A DNA stretch of 64,000 bases from Chlamydoabsidia padenii. Its lineage: Eukaryota; Mucoromycota; Mucoromycetes; Mucorales; Cunninghamellaceae. Every line of letters starts with the position of its first letter. The first letter of the stretch is position 1. The notes below the pieces were generated by a model. The model saw only the letters and a list, made by a program, of their open reading frames with translations, made no database searches and was not told where the DNA came from. Of this stretch, positions 11,212-22,594 are shown piece after piece. The translations under genes and the position numbers were made by a program. Location of the stretch: assembly GCA_025330725.1 (NCBI GenBank), contig JAIWND010000026.1, positions 337,092-401,091 of the forward strand, written 5' to 3'.

Positions 11212-12107
11212 ATGGCACTTGCCCCTGCAACACCTCAACCTTCGAAATCGACTTCAAATTATCGCTCTACACGAGTCATTGAAGAATTACAAGAAACTTG
11301 GGACACTTTACAAAAAGATCTGATCACCACTAAAACTCAGGTAAAAAAAAAAAAAAAAAAAAAAAAGAATCATCATCATCTTGTTCACCCTTCTTCTTTT
11401 AGCTTGACACTGCGCTTGAAGCGAAAAAGAACAATGAACAACAAAGTAAAGATTATGTCCAGTCCAATCAAGAATGCCGGGCCCAAATCCAAGAACTAAT
11501 GAAACTTTTAGAAGACAAACAACAATCACTGGACGTCACCAAGCAACAATCGGTGGCATTAGAAAACAAGGTAAAACAACTCAAGGACGAGGCCATGATA
11601 TCTCGAAAACACCTCGATGATCTCAAGAAAAGGGAAACTCAACTAGGTCAAGATCGCGACGCTGCTGTCTTGGCCAAGGCTTGTGTAGAACAACAACAAA
11701 AGATATTAGAACAATCAGTGCTCGACTTGGATCATCGCTCAACAAAGGAACAGCAGCAATTGGAGAAGGAACTCGATACATTAAAACACCAATTGGATCA
11801 AGTCTCTAGTCGAAATCAATGGATGGCCGACATGATGGTATCAGTTATGGATGATGAAACAAGGACTCGACGGGAATGGATACAACAGATGCATACTCAA
11901 CACCAACAACAACGACAGACTACAAAATTATTTATAGAAAAGATTCAATTGGAACTACAATCTTTATTAGAACAAGTTAACTCTCTTGGTGGTGGTGATA
12001 GTCATAGTAATAATACCTTAGATTTAGATGTAGAGGTCAAACAGTGTCAGGATGAAATCAATGGCCTTGTCCAAAAAATTCAATCCTACTCTTTGATTCT
12101 CCAATGA
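11212..12107 (+). CDS. Coiled-coil protein, possibly She3-like (277 aa)
   Basis: Exons 11212-11340 and 11403-12107 join phase 0 after a 62-nt intron that starts with GT and a long A run. After a short Pro/Ser-rich start (MALAPATPQPSKS) nearly the whole protein is a heptad-like, Gln/Glu/Lys-rich coiled coil. It opens with STRVIEELQETWDTLQKDL and ends near IQSYSLILQ. The opening resembles my recollection of the She3 family (RNA- and myosin-adaptor proteins of fungi), but coiled coils mislead and I rate that name as a guess. No membrane segment or zinc motif is present. It is preceded by a strong promoter-type motif and followed by AATAAA near 12167. Confidence 0.75.
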
Positions 12108-12666
12108 AACCCATACACTTTATATATTATACTTATCGTTTATCATTTGTCTGTATTATTGATACCAATAAAATCATGATTGTACTTTACACCAATAATC
12201 TAAAACGATAAATTCAAATCCCGCCTTGTCTTCTTCCCTTTTTATGCTAACCCCCTGTTTGGATGATATATGTATGTGCACGGCAAAGTAAATGGCTCAG
12301 CAACAGTAGTCAAAATGAAACAAGAAGAATCCGATGGAAAGACGGGTTTTGAAATTTCCAAGAAAGGCGAAATGCCAATGTCCGCATGAATCAGCCTCTC
12401 TTTGCTATCACGATATTATGCAAGCCAAGAGGCAAGTCTAATAATAGCAGCGGTTAGTGTTTTACCGTCCCACTCTAACCTTTCAGTATGACGTTTCTTG
12501 AATGATACACCTGCTGGCAGAGAAAAAAAAAAAAAATAGATCAGCTGGAATTGAACCAATAGGAATTTACAAGTCTACAGACTATAAAGAATATGCTATT
12601 TTTCCCAAGTCTGCATTTTTTTTTCTTTCTTTCTCTCTTTTCTTTTTGAAACACACTCTTTGTAAA
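12108..12666. other. Intergenic between the coiled-coil and WW-domain genes
   Basis: Holds the 3' end of the coiled-coil gene (AATAAA near 12167), a promoter-type motif (TTCAAATCCCGCC, 12213-12225), a reverse-oriented relative (ACGGGTTTTGAAA, 12342-12354) and a pyrimidine-rich leader (12616-12645) before the WW gene. No other gene is seen. Confidence 0.5.
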
Positions 12667-13260
12667 ATGGGCTTATTCTCTTCAAGTAAATCATCTCACA
12701 AACCAACAACAACTTATACAGAAGGACCTCCACCTTACTCAGCCAAGCCAGGAACTCCACAGAACTATGCACCACCTTCTCCTCCTCGATCTGGCAATCC
12801 TGATACAAGAACATTACCTAGTGGATGGATCACTCAACTTGACCCTTCTTCGAACAAATGGTTTTATGTCTATACTCCTACAGCCACTCGTCAATGGGAA
12901 CATCCTCAAGACAAGCCCTTGAATGCCTCGGATAGATCAACACCTCAACCTTACTATTCTCAACAACAACCTTATTATCCACAACAGCAACCTTATCCAC
13001 AACAGCAACCTTACTATGCCCAACAACAACAAGGACGAATGGGTGGAATGTTAGGTGGTGGACGCATGGGTGGTGGTGGTGGTATGGGTATGGGAACCGC
13101 TCTGGCCCTTGGTGCTGGTGGTGGTTTATTGGGTTATGCTGTGGGCGACGCTTTATTCGACCATGATGATCAAACTATCGTCAATAATAATTATTATGGT
13201 GATGACTATGGTGGCGGCGGCTTTGATGGTGGTTTTGACGATGGTGGTTTTGACTTTTAA
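12667..13260 (+). CDS. WW-domain, Gln/Tyr/Pro- and Gly-rich protein with N-myristoylation signal (197 aa)
   Basis: A single exon. I chose the ATG at 12667 because it gives MGLFSSSKS, a good N-myristoyltransferase site (Gly2, Ser6), and the in-frame upstream ATG lies in leader-like DNA. A PPPYSA motif follows at residues 21-26. A WW domain lies at about residues 48-75 (LPSGWITQL...KWFYVY...QWEHP, the outer tryptophans 23 apart, then a Pro). Next come PYY-QQQP repeats, then a Gly/Met-rich segment with ALALGAGGGLLGYAVG, which is short and hydrophobic, and an acidic Gly/Asp/Phe tail. WW domains bind Pro-rich ligands. Similar small WW/Gly-rich proteins are common in fungi but of unclear function. 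AATAAA is near 13338. Confidence 0.85.
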   Translation: MGLFSSSKSSHKPTTTYTEGPPPYSAKPGTPQNYAPPSPPRSGNPDTRTLPSGWITQLDPSSNKWFYVYTPTATRQWEHPQDKPLNASDRSTPQPYYSQQQPYYPQQQPYPQQQPYYAQQQQGRMGGMLGGGRMGGGGGMGMGTALALGAGGGLLGYAVGDALFDHDDQTIVNNNYYGDDYGGGGFDGGFDDGGFDF

Positions 13261-13458
13261 AATAATAGTATTGTAATAATAATAGTAGTAGTAGTCCTTC
13301 TTTTTTTATTAGCTGTAGATAACATCAAACTTTATTAAATAAACATATATCATATATAATCCATAATTCACTTTTTATTATTATTATTATATGTTAAGGG
13401 TGTAGTCTAATTCTATGTTTTACTAATGTATGGAGGAGGGGGGGATAAACTAGATCTA

Positions 13459-14729
13459 TTATGATGATAAAGGTGGGATAAGCCGAAGTACTTCTTCATA
13501 CACCAAAAAGTTCAAACTATGTATTGGGAATGCACGTATGAGAGTAACAGATAAACCACGGTACAAGCCTTTGATACCTTGTTGTCCAATAATGCTTCGT
13601 GCGCATTGTAATCCATTCTTGTATTTGGGTTCCACCATCATCACATCTTTCTGTATCACTGATTTGACCAAGTCGATAGGGAATACAAATAGCCATGAAA
13701 ATACACCACACATACCACCAGCAAAGAAATGTGTCATAGGTCCTGATTCCATCGAAGGTCCTGATATCAGTCGTTTTGTCGTTTCGTAACTACCAAAATA
13801 AAATGCCGTTCCCAATGTATCCCTTGCTATAAAATTAAAAAAAGGGGTGAATAAAAAAAAAGAGAGAGAGAGAAGTGGATACCACATATTTACCAGAGTG
13901 TAGCCTGATTCCGTTCCAAAGTCCAAAGAATCCTTTCCGTTTGATGATTTGACTGGCTGCACGTATACTAGATGATTCCATTACTTGTATATTACCACCA
14001 CCAGCTTGTTGTTTTAATAATACTTGTTCCAATTGACGTTGTATCTTGACCAATTCCAAGGGACAACTGAGGAAGGCGACAAATGCCCCACTGCATCCAC
14101 CACTAATTGTCGCCAAGGGGGTTAATGTCGAAAGTGTATCACCTTGTAAATTTGTTCGTGCCCGCAAGATAGCCTTACTCTTTTCGTATATAGTAAAAGA
14201 GACTGATTTGATGATACTAACAGTGACAAGAGGAGGAAGTATACCTACAAAAAAAAAAGTAAAGTAAATGAGCAATCCCGTTTATCTTGTTGCGAGTTGC
14301 TTACCTCTAAAAAACCCACGAGCCCCTTCTTCTTGGTAGGTTATACGAACACATGACATTATCGAGTCGTATGAGTGAGTTTGCATCCTTGTCTTGACTG
14401 AATCAAACTATGTGAATAAAACCAAGAGTTAGTGTGTTGGTCTGCTTTGTTAGAGTGATCAACCTACAGGGAATCCAGAGAGGACAGATGAGGTTGCAGC
14501 ACAAGAAGCGGCAACAACTGTTCGATTGACTATAATAAACATAACGATCAGTTTCCAAGTAGATTGTCCTTTTGCTCCTTACCTTGAAAGAGTTTATAAA
14601 TGGATGTTTGTTGTCCTTGAAGTCTCTTCTGGAGAGGTTCGTTCCTACAATCAAACAAAGGATTAGTTCAGTATCAATATCATTATCTTTCTTTTTATAG
14701 TAAAATTACCTTGTCTTTTCTGTCGTCAT
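13459..14729 (-). CDS. Mitochondrial carrier (SLC25) family transporter (321 aa)
   Basis: Six exons: 14710-14729, 14583-14644, 14468-14529, 14305-14407, 13894-14244, 13459-13826. All junctions keep the frame, and 321 residues is typical of the three-repeat carrier fold. Carrier signatures (P-x-D/E-x-x-K/R) are visible in all three repeats: PFDSVKTRMQ, PLELVKIQRQ and PIDLVKSVIQ. The last is followed by GLYRGLSVTLIRAFPIHSLNFLVYE. The protein exchanges small metabolites across the inner membrane. The third repeat resembles the amino-acid/carnitine (Ymc/Crc/Ort-like) branch, but the substrate cannot be set from what I see. The first coding exon is only 20 nt. It converges with the WW gene over about 200 bp. 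Confidence 0.92.
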
Positions 14730-15204
14730 TTTCTACAAAAGTGTAAGGAAGAATCAAGTTGACATTTGGTTGTTCGATAAACAGTATGCGGAAGAAGGGG
14801 ATCAAAGCAAAATATTGGAGGGGGCGATGGAATTAGCCAATTTTTCAAAACCCGACTTTTTTTTTAAACTTTTCTGGCTGGAAGGGGTGCATGTCTATCC
14901 ACACTCATACTTGTCTTTGCAGCTTTTGAAGATGCCCCTCACAATTTATAATCTAGGCATTTTCAATTCACTACTATAATGAAAGATTGTAAATAACTAT
15001 ACTTGATCATTACAGCGTGGAAGAGGTCAGGGGAAGAAAGATACTGGCGATCGAGATAAATAAGCGGGATTTCAAGTTTTCAAATTTGTGGAACTTTTGT
15101 GTGCCTTGAGCTTCATTTTTTTTTTTTTTTTTTTAATTCTTTTCCTTTCTTCTTCTTCTTTTTCTACTCATCTATTCCTCCCTCATTGTTGATGCGACTC
15201 TATT
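14730..15204. promoter_or_regulatory. Divergent promoter: mitochondrial carrier / TBC protein
   Basis: A 475-bp spacer with two motif copies: TTCAAAACCCG (14844-14854), 115 bp upstream of the carrier ATG, and GCGGGATTTCAA (15064-15075), about 130 bp upstream of the TBC ATG. The second is followed by a T16 tract (about 15119-15134). Confidence 0.5.
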
Positions 15205-18011
15205 ATGACTGTCCACACTGATTATATACCTTCTACTTCTTTAAAACAAACTACAGAGGAATATACCCAGTCCTCTTATTCTACCTCTGATACTGATGAC
15301 CACGATATTGGCTACTATTCCGATGCTTCCACTCGATCCTCTGATACCTTTGACCACCAAGACTATATTGCTGCTGTTGATCCTCTCGAGAATCCACAAA
15401 AGTCCCGCTATGAAGATAATATTGGTTGCGTTGTCCAAGTGCGAACTGATGACGAACTGGACGATGATACTTCTGATTCGGACTCTGACCTTGAAGAAAC
15501 ACCACCACCACCCGATACATCCTCTATCGACCACAACAACAACAACAACAACAACAAATCTGACAATAATGACACCGACTCTTCTTCCAGTGACTACTCC
15601 GACGAAGAGAATTATGAACCATTCCTCAGCCAACCAGTAACTGAACACCAAGAAGAACCTTATATCGTTCACAGCAACAATAATGACCTTCCAACAAATA
15701 ATGTTACTCATATGTCTTCTTCCTCTTCAGTCAGCTCCAACTCTGACCACTATTTTGATGATGGTACTATGGAACCTGGAACTCTTAATCGAAGTGAATC
15801 AGCGAATACAGGGACAACAACACCATCTCTGGATGGAGACTTTGACAACAAACTGAATATCGAACACCACCAACATGACATCATATCAACAGAACCAGCA
15901 GACGAGGATTATAGTGCCGTTAATTTGAACACCACGGATAGAATGATCAACCAAGCACTACCAACAGCAAGCAATCGCAACGCGCTTCGTCTCAGTACTT
16001 TATCTATATCGGAACTCAACGACATATCATTACAAGGAGACACCACCACTACTGATGATCCATCCATCACCAATGCAGTTTTGAAATCCGCAAAATCTCC
16101 GATGTCACCCACTCCACCACCACTACCAACAAAAGATCGAGCTATGAAACCCACACCTATTGATACCACCTTAGTATCAACGAACACAGCAACCACCACC
16201 ACCACCACACCTACGATGACACCGTCAAGATCAAGTACAACACAACGGTTTGTCTCTGGACTTTGGTCGCCCTTTAAATCGACACCCACGAAGAAGATGA
16301 CACGACCATCCACCAATTTCACCGAACGACAAAAACGACCACCCAGTTGTGCATTACCAGGGTTTCAAGAAGCACTATTGGCTCAAATGGAACAACTTAA
16401 CTCGGATAATGGTAATGATCCCAAAGCTCAACAGCTTTTAAATCTCAAACGTCAAACTATTCGACAAAGTCTCGTGCTGGCTTCCTCTAATGTACCGGAC
16501 AAGGATTATTATGATTGGGGTAAGTAGATGTTAACATACGAAAAAAAAAACCCCCCAACTCATATATATCTTTTTGATTGTAGAATTCTGGACCTCGGTG
16601 ATATGTGATTTTGATCAGATGCAAAAGAACAAGGATACTATAATTGCTCAAGTACAAAAAGGGGTCCCACCTTCTTTACGTGGAATGGTCTGGCAACTAC
16701 TCTCTAAAAGCAAGCAACTGGAATTACGGGATGAACATCAATATATTGATTTGCTTCGAACATCAAGTCCTTACGATAAAATGATCCAACGAGACCTGGC
16801 ACGAACATTCCCTGGTCACGATTATTTTAAGGAACAAGATGGCGCTGGACAAGAAGGGTTGTACAATGTGGTCCGTGCATACAGCGTGTATGATACTGAA
16901 GTGGGTTATTGTCAGGGTCTGGCTTTTATTGTTGGTCCTCTGTTATTAAATGTAAAGTACTCGATGAAATTAGAACAATCAAAATGGTTCTAACCACGTT
17001 TTATCTTTTTTGTTTAGATGCCTGATGAAGAAGCCTTTTGTATATTGATCCAACTAATGTCAAAATATGGCCTTCGAGGACACTTCACTCCCAATATGGA
17101 AGGTCTTCATTTACGGCTTTATCAATTCGATTCTCTGGTGGCCGAGTACCTTCCTCATATCTCCCGCCATTTACAACGTCGTGGCATCGACTCGACCATG
17201 TTTGCCTCTCAATGGTTTATGACTCTCTTTGCGTACAAGTTCCCTCTTGATCTTGTCTTTCGAATATACGATATGGTATTTGTCGAAGGTCTCGATGCGG
17301 TGATGAAATTCGCCCTAGCATTACTTAAACGGAACGAGACTCATCTATTGGAGTTAGACTTTGAACATTTATTGGACTTTTTAAAAAATGGACTGTTTGC
17401 AGAATACAAGGTAAAAAGCAAAAGTTTAATGATCTTCTCCTCCGACCTTCCTTGAAAAACTCACAAACTCTTTATAGGATGATGAACGACAATTAATGCA
17501 AGACATCAGTGATTGGAATATACCTCGGAAACGACTGATTCAACTAGAAAAGGATCACAAGGCACAGGTGATGAAGGACGAACAAGATGCGAAACTATTG
17601 GAATCATTACAAAAACAACAAGCAACCCTCCAACAACGAGTGGATCATCTACGACAATCCACGACTACGATCGAAAAAGAGCATCAGGATGTACAAGATC
17701 AACTGCAGGACAGTCAACATCAACGGCAGCAGATGCAAGAGGAACAGGTCTCGCTGAAAACAGTGGTGGATTCTTTACAGGTCGAGGCGGACAATATACC
17801 TTTGATGGTGGAAGCATCTTTTAAAACCGAATTCGATCAACTCTGTGCGGAAAATGCTCACCTAAATCAGAAAAATGCTCATTTGGAAGATCAACTCTCG
17901 GCTATGGAAGCGCTCTTGATCGATATGAAGATGCGGTATGCACAAAGTGAAAATGAACGTGATGAATTATCGAAACGTTTGTTTGAACTTAAAAAGGTGA
18001 TTGGTCAGTAA
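15205..18011 (+). CDS. TBC-domain Rab GTPase-activating protein, Gyp5/EVI5-like (869 aa)
   Basis: Exons 15205-16519, 16584-16951, 17018-17410, 17478-18011. Residues 1-438 are disordered: acidic stretches, poly-Asn, Thr-rich runs and a basic patch. The TBC domain spans about 455-670. It shows GVPPSLRGMVWQLL, the arginine-finger box MIQRDLARTFP (near 504) and the glutamine-finger box YCQGLAFIVGPLLLN (near 546). Both catalytic residues are present, so it should stimulate GTP hydrolysis by a Rab through the dual-finger mechanism. Residues about 700-865 are a long coiled coil. TBC plus C-terminal coiled coil matches Gyp5/EVI5-type GAPs in secretion and recycling; the Rab target is inferred only at that level. 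Confidence 0.93.
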
Positions 18012-18401
18012 TATAGTCTTCCCCTTATCCTTTTATACTTTAACCTCTTTTTAATAAAAATGAATTGTGTTGACTTTTTTTTTTATAAAAAAAAAAAAAA
18101 AGGCAGCTTCAACATATTATGCAGACTTAATTATGGGTAGCGGGATATGTATGGGCATAGTAGTGATTGTGATGGGATGGGATCTGGTATCATACATATA
18201 AAGAAACAAGACTTGGCTTTGGTGCAGTGTTAAGCTTTAGTTGTACCACGAAGGAGGCACAAATGCCTGTTTATGCTGTCTATACAATACTAATAAAAGT
18301 AATAGGCGAATATAATATATATATATTGGCACATGAACAAGTATCTTTACCCTTGGTGCACCATCGAGTAATTTCAAACCCCGATGCATGAATTTTTGCG
18401 T

Positions 18402-18560
18402 CCCACCCTTGGACTTTGAAATGCGTGGTGAGATGGCAAGTTTAAAGTGTCAGGTCTATCACAAACATAGTGGAAACACATTAAACTTTATTTTACATGT
18501 TTATATTACATTTATAGAAGATTTCAAGCACCTGTGTTGTTTTTATGAGCTTCCGTAAAG

Positions 18561-18591
<31 letters not shown>

Positions 18592-18800
18592 AACTTGGGC
18601 TATTTTTATCCCTCCAAGCGACAACTTCCTGATTTTAACCTTTCACACCAATGCAAAAGTAAAAAAAAAAAAAAAAAAACCCTTCTGGACATGTATTATA
18701 AACATGTAAAATGAAGTTGGATGTGTTTCCACTATGTTTGAGATAGACCTAGCACTTTAAACTTGCCAACTCATCACGGATTTCAAAGTCCAAGTGTGGG
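18402..18800. mobile_element. Long inverted repeat (110-bp arms), MITE- or foldback-like
   Basis: The left arm (18402-18511) and the reverse complement of the right arm (18691-18800) match at about 99 of 110 positions by eye and are the same length with no gap. The 179-bp loop holds a T28 tract (about 18562-18589) and an A20 tract (about 18661-18680). There is no coding capacity. I could not confirm target-site duplications, so the mobile-element reading is an inference. Transcribed, it would fold into a near-perfect hairpin RNA. Confidence 0.65.
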
Positions 18801-18924
18801 CAATATACGGGAATCCGAATTTTTGAGTGACCACCGTTATCTACACATAAATGATCAAGACAAAAAAAGCATTTCACATGCAAAAATATGTTTTATTGTT
18901 AAAATAGATAATGATTTATTGATT

Positions 18925-18960
18925 TATGTATGTATGTATGTATGTATGTGTGTGTGTGTG
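18925..18960. repeat. TGTA/TG microsatellite
   Basis: About five TATG units run directly into about five TG units. Confidence 0.75.
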
Positions 18961-19071
18961 AATAAAGAGTATAGTTAAGCTATTTATGTCCAAGACATCA
19001 CTAAACTAAATGGGAGGTGTTATATATATAAATATAAAAAAAAAAAAAAGATGAGGGAATGGACAAACCAA

Positions 19072-20462
19072 TCAAGAGAGTTCTTGTTCCTGCACCACCC
19101 GGACCAAATTATCACGATGAATGACACAATCAGCATTCACATAACCCAAGATACTAGCGATTTCCGAGCTATTGCATTGTTTGATCCGACTGATTTCCGC
19201 GCTAGAGTAGTTCACCAACCCTTTACCGATCGACACATCCACCACACGAGTCTTGTCACCATCAATAGTAGTTTGCCGTAAACAGATCTGGACAGCTTGT
19301 TGAGCATTGAAGGTACCTTGGACGTCGACAATACCTGCTGCAAAAAGACTGCTTCGAAGACCAGGAGTCACCACCGCCTTGGCTGCACCGGCATCAATGT
19401 AAATGGTACCTGCTGTATGTAATCCGTGTAAGATCCACCACTTGCGATCCATCATGGGATTGTTCTTGGCGATGAATTTGGTGTGTAGTGGTTTGTCCTC
19501 GGTGGTATTTTGGATGATGTTGATAATGTTGGTGGGTTTTGATCCATGTGTAATGATGGTGGTTACACCTGCTGCTGTGGCCAGATCTGCTGCAATTAGT
19601 TTTGTTATCATGCCACCTGTTCCCAAGGCGGATCCACCAGAAACGACAGAAACTAGAATATATGTCTTGTGTGTGAGTGATATTATATTTCTTTTATTGT
19701 TTTACCTTTGTCTTTCAAAGCTGCCACATCATCGCATAGAAGTACGGGTTGAGCATCAGGGTTGGTACGTGGGTTGTCGGTATAGAGACAATCAACATCA
19801 GTCATCAGGAAGAGATAGTCTGCCTTGATCATTCCTGCCGTAATTGCTGCCAAGGTATCATTATCACCAAATCGAATTCCTTGAGTGGAGATGGTATCGT
19901 TTTCATTAACAATAGGAACAACATCCATTGAGAGTAGTTCTTCAAGGCAGCTGACAGCATTAAGGTATTGGGATCGCTAAACATCAAAAAAGAAAAAAAA
20001 AACTGTGTGTGAGAGCCAAGTCCATTCCAAAATTAATTCCTATTTCCTATTACTTACATCCGACAAGTCATTTTTAGTTAATAGTACTTGAGCAACAGGT
20101 TGGTTGAATTGCCCAAAAAGATCGTCATAAAGAGCCATCAATCGACCTTGACCGACGGCTGCAACAGCCTACATCATATAAAGTATAGAAAAGATTAGTA
20201 TCTACAGTATCAAAAACTGTCCCTGGTTTACCTGTCTCGCAGCTAATCCTGCAGGTTTTTCAGCAATGTTCAGTCGTCGAAGGCCAGTTCCCACGGCAGC
20301 ACTTGTCACCACCAAGACACGATGTTTCAAAGATTTTAACTTGAGGACAGTTTCCACCAGACCAGAGAGATTGGAGAGAATAGGAAAGTGAGAAGTTTCA
20401 TCACAAATGGACGATGTACCCACTTTGATCACAATGGTTTGAGATTTAAAAGAAGGCTTCAT
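19072..20462 (-). CDS. PRO1: Glutamate 5-kinase with PUA domain (397 aa)
   Basis: Exons 20232-20462, 20058-20168, 19706-19976, 19072-19652. It phosphorylates glutamate to gamma-glutamyl phosphate, the first step of proline synthesis. The amino-acid-kinase domain is clear from [11 protein letters not shown] (near residue 10), [50 protein letters not shown] and [10 protein letters not shown]. The kinase region ends around [19 protein letters not shown] and ITHGSKP. The last approximately 100 residues ([18 protein letters not shown] through [11 protein letters not shown]) are a PUA domain, as in bacterial and fungal glutamate kinases. Full length for the family. It is divergent from the Ser-rich wall protein across 339 bp. 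Confidence 0.95.
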
Positions 20463-20801
20463 TTAAAAGGATGAAAGAAAAAAGGATGAAAGGCACGATT
20501 CAAGAAAAAAAAACCCCCCAAGGGGGTGACTCACGGTGAAATTCAAATTCAATCGCCGGCTGAAATTTTAAGAAGACCAACCTGTCAAAATGGAAACCTT
20601 GTTTGATCTCGAGGGGGGGGGTACCGATGCAACAACATGGGTTGAGTCGTAATCATGTCTTAGTTCATTTCCGTAAGGAAAAAGGATGGAAGGGGGGAAA
20701 GTGAAAACCTTGAAAACCCTCATTTGCATAAAAAGCGTCGAGTTCTCGAACACTCTTCTCTCTCTTCCACTTTAACGCTAAATCGCACTTGGTATCTAAT
20801 C
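20463..20801. promoter_or_regulatory. Divergent promoter: PRO1 / Ser-rich GPI-type protein
   Basis: A 339-bp spacer with A- and C/G-runs (20505-20525, 20614-20621). The motif match is only weak (TTCAAATTCAATCGCCGG, about 20542-20559), 80 bp upstream of the PRO1 ATG. Confidence 0.35.
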
Positions 20802-21282
20802 ATGCAATTCAAGTTCCTCCTTATCGCTTTTATTTTCGCATTCATTTTCAATGCCCAAGCACAAGGTAAGTTTTGAAAATATACTAGACGGAAACACTCA
20901 CTTTTTTCAATCATTAGATGGCCCCGGGCAAGAGGGTGATGGTGGTGGTATGATTGGAAGTGGCAGTGCTGTCAGCTCCATTATAGCCACTGCCTTATCT
21001 GGATCTGCCAGTTCGACTGCGACCGAATCCAGTGCTTCTTCTTCTGCTGCCTTGTCCAGTTCTTCTTCCTTGGCCGAATCAAGTGCCTCTTCATCTGAAC
21101 CTACTAGCAGCGTGAGCAGCAGTGTGAGCAGCAGTGTGAGCAGTGACAGTGTGTCTGCCTCGGCATCTTCTTCCCAAACCGGTTCCCCTAGTGCTGCCAA
21201 TGTCTTGACTGTCGGTTTCCCTACTGAAATGGTCGCTTTGTCTGCTCTCTTCATTGCCAGTTTCATTGCCATTGTTGCCTAG
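20802..21282 (+). CDS. Small Ser/Ala-rich secreted protein, probably GPI-anchored (142 aa)
   Basis: Exons 20802-20865 and 20918-21282. The first exon encodes a classical signal peptide (MQFKFLLIAFIFAFIF, then NAQAQ). The intron falls right after it. The mature part begins DGPGQEGDGGG and becomes a Ser/Ala/Thr-rich, heavily O-glycosylatable stretch with SSVS repeats made by a short DNA tandem repeat (about 21105-21160). The C-terminus is hydrophobic (MVALSALFIASFIAIVA) with no charged tail, as needed for GPI transfer. Likely a cell-surface or wall protein; no enzyme domain is present. Confidence 0.85.
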
Positions 21283-22594
21283 ATGATAAGCTTTTATTTT
21301 ATAATAATCTAACTCTTTATATGAGACTACATTAATTAATCATTCATCTTAATAAATGTTATAAAAACTTTTTCTTACTCGTGTAACATTCATGCAGAAC
21401 TTCTTTTTGATCTAGCCATAATTCAAACCCCGGTCTGGGAATAAAATGGGGGCCGACGGCAGATTTTTTTTTTTTTTTTTTTCTTATCCTTTCTTGTTTC
21501 TGTTCCAAATGTAAAGGTGAAACTCTCTTGGTTTGCCCGAAACAAAACCACACCATCTTTTTGTTTGTCTTGGACTCCTTTTGTAAACAGGTAAGCAGAA
21601 TCAAGAACATCTAGTCATTACACAATCCATCATTCAACATTGTAACAAACGTTGGAAAATTAACACTCTTTTACTCTAGGCATTCAAAGCGTATATGTCT
21701 CTTCTTTTACACTGCTCATACTAGACAATGTTAAATAACTATGCCATCTCACTCTCTCTCTCACTCTCTCTCTTTCTCTCTTTGATCAACCAAGCTTAAT
21801 AGGTCTCAATTAGATACATCGACAAACTGGATTGGATATGTGGAAAACACAGTCATCATCAGGTAAAAGAAACGCAATTACCAAAGTAACTTTATTAACC
21901 ATGATGTTTAAACATAGTTTACTAGACTATACCATACTATTGGACTTCTGGACGCGGTTGCATCGAAGGCTACTCGATTGCATAGTGGATATGGATATGT
22001 TTATTATCTTTTTTAGTTTATAATCATAACTTATTAAATAAAGTCATATTATATATATATATCATCTCCATGTCTCTTTATACTGTTTTAATCCTTCACA
22101 TTACTGCCCTTCTCACCTAGTAAAGCCATTAATGGCCATTCTTTCTGTCGGGATTTGAACTTTAGAACCCAGTTTAATACAATCCTATTGGTTGTTAAAA
22201 AAGACGCCCCCAAAGCGTATAGAAACAAAAGGAAGTCTATTGCGCGTACCAAAAGTATCAATCCAAGTTGGAGAAAAGAGATCAATTAGTATGATAGAAA
22301 AAAGCAGGTGGATGGATAGATTTTACAAAGGGGGAAATGCAGAAACGTTAATTTGTTTGTTTACCAGATACACACACGTCACTCGTCTCCCCTTCGTCAG
22401 GACAATCTCCGGTCCCTATTAAATCGCTTGATTTTTCACTTTTCCCTTTTTTCATTTTTTCTTCCCACTTTATTCCTCTCCCACTTTTTTTTTTTTTTTT
22501 TTACTTGTTTGATCCATTCTTTGTTTCATTACTACTTTTAATTATCCCTTTTATAAAAACTATTACCATCCCATCAGTGAATAACGAACAAGCT
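21283..22594. other. 1.3-kb intergenic region
   Basis: Contains the 3' UTR of the Ser-rich gene, a motif-like TTCAAACCCCGG (21422-21433) next to T18 (about 21465-21482), a CTCT repeat (about 21751-21782), a TA repeat near 22051-22062 and a reverse motif GTCGGGATTTGAA (22147-22159), about 440 bp upstream of the LEUNIG-like start. It ends in a long pyrimidine-rich leader (22435-22520). Short frames here show no protein character. Confidence 0.45.

Larger units (their letters stand above)
18012..19071. other. 1.06-kb convergent intergenic region
   Basis: Lies between the 3' ends of the TBC gene and PRO1. It holds AATAAA for the TBC gene (about 18052), a motif-like TTCAAACCCCG (18373-18383), the long inverted repeat at 18402-18800 and a TGTA/TG microsatellite (about 18925-18960). 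No protein gene is seen. Confidence 0.5.

Noticed and set aside
15241..16322. Long minus-strand Val/Ile-rich frames inside the TBC gene
   Set aside because: Antisense shadows of its Asp/Asn/Thr-rich disordered exon; the + strand gene has in-frame splicing and a known domain.
20518..20914. Minus-strand frames over the PRO1/GPI divergent promoter
   Set aside because: They overlap the signal-peptide exon of the Ser-rich protein in antisense and show no features.
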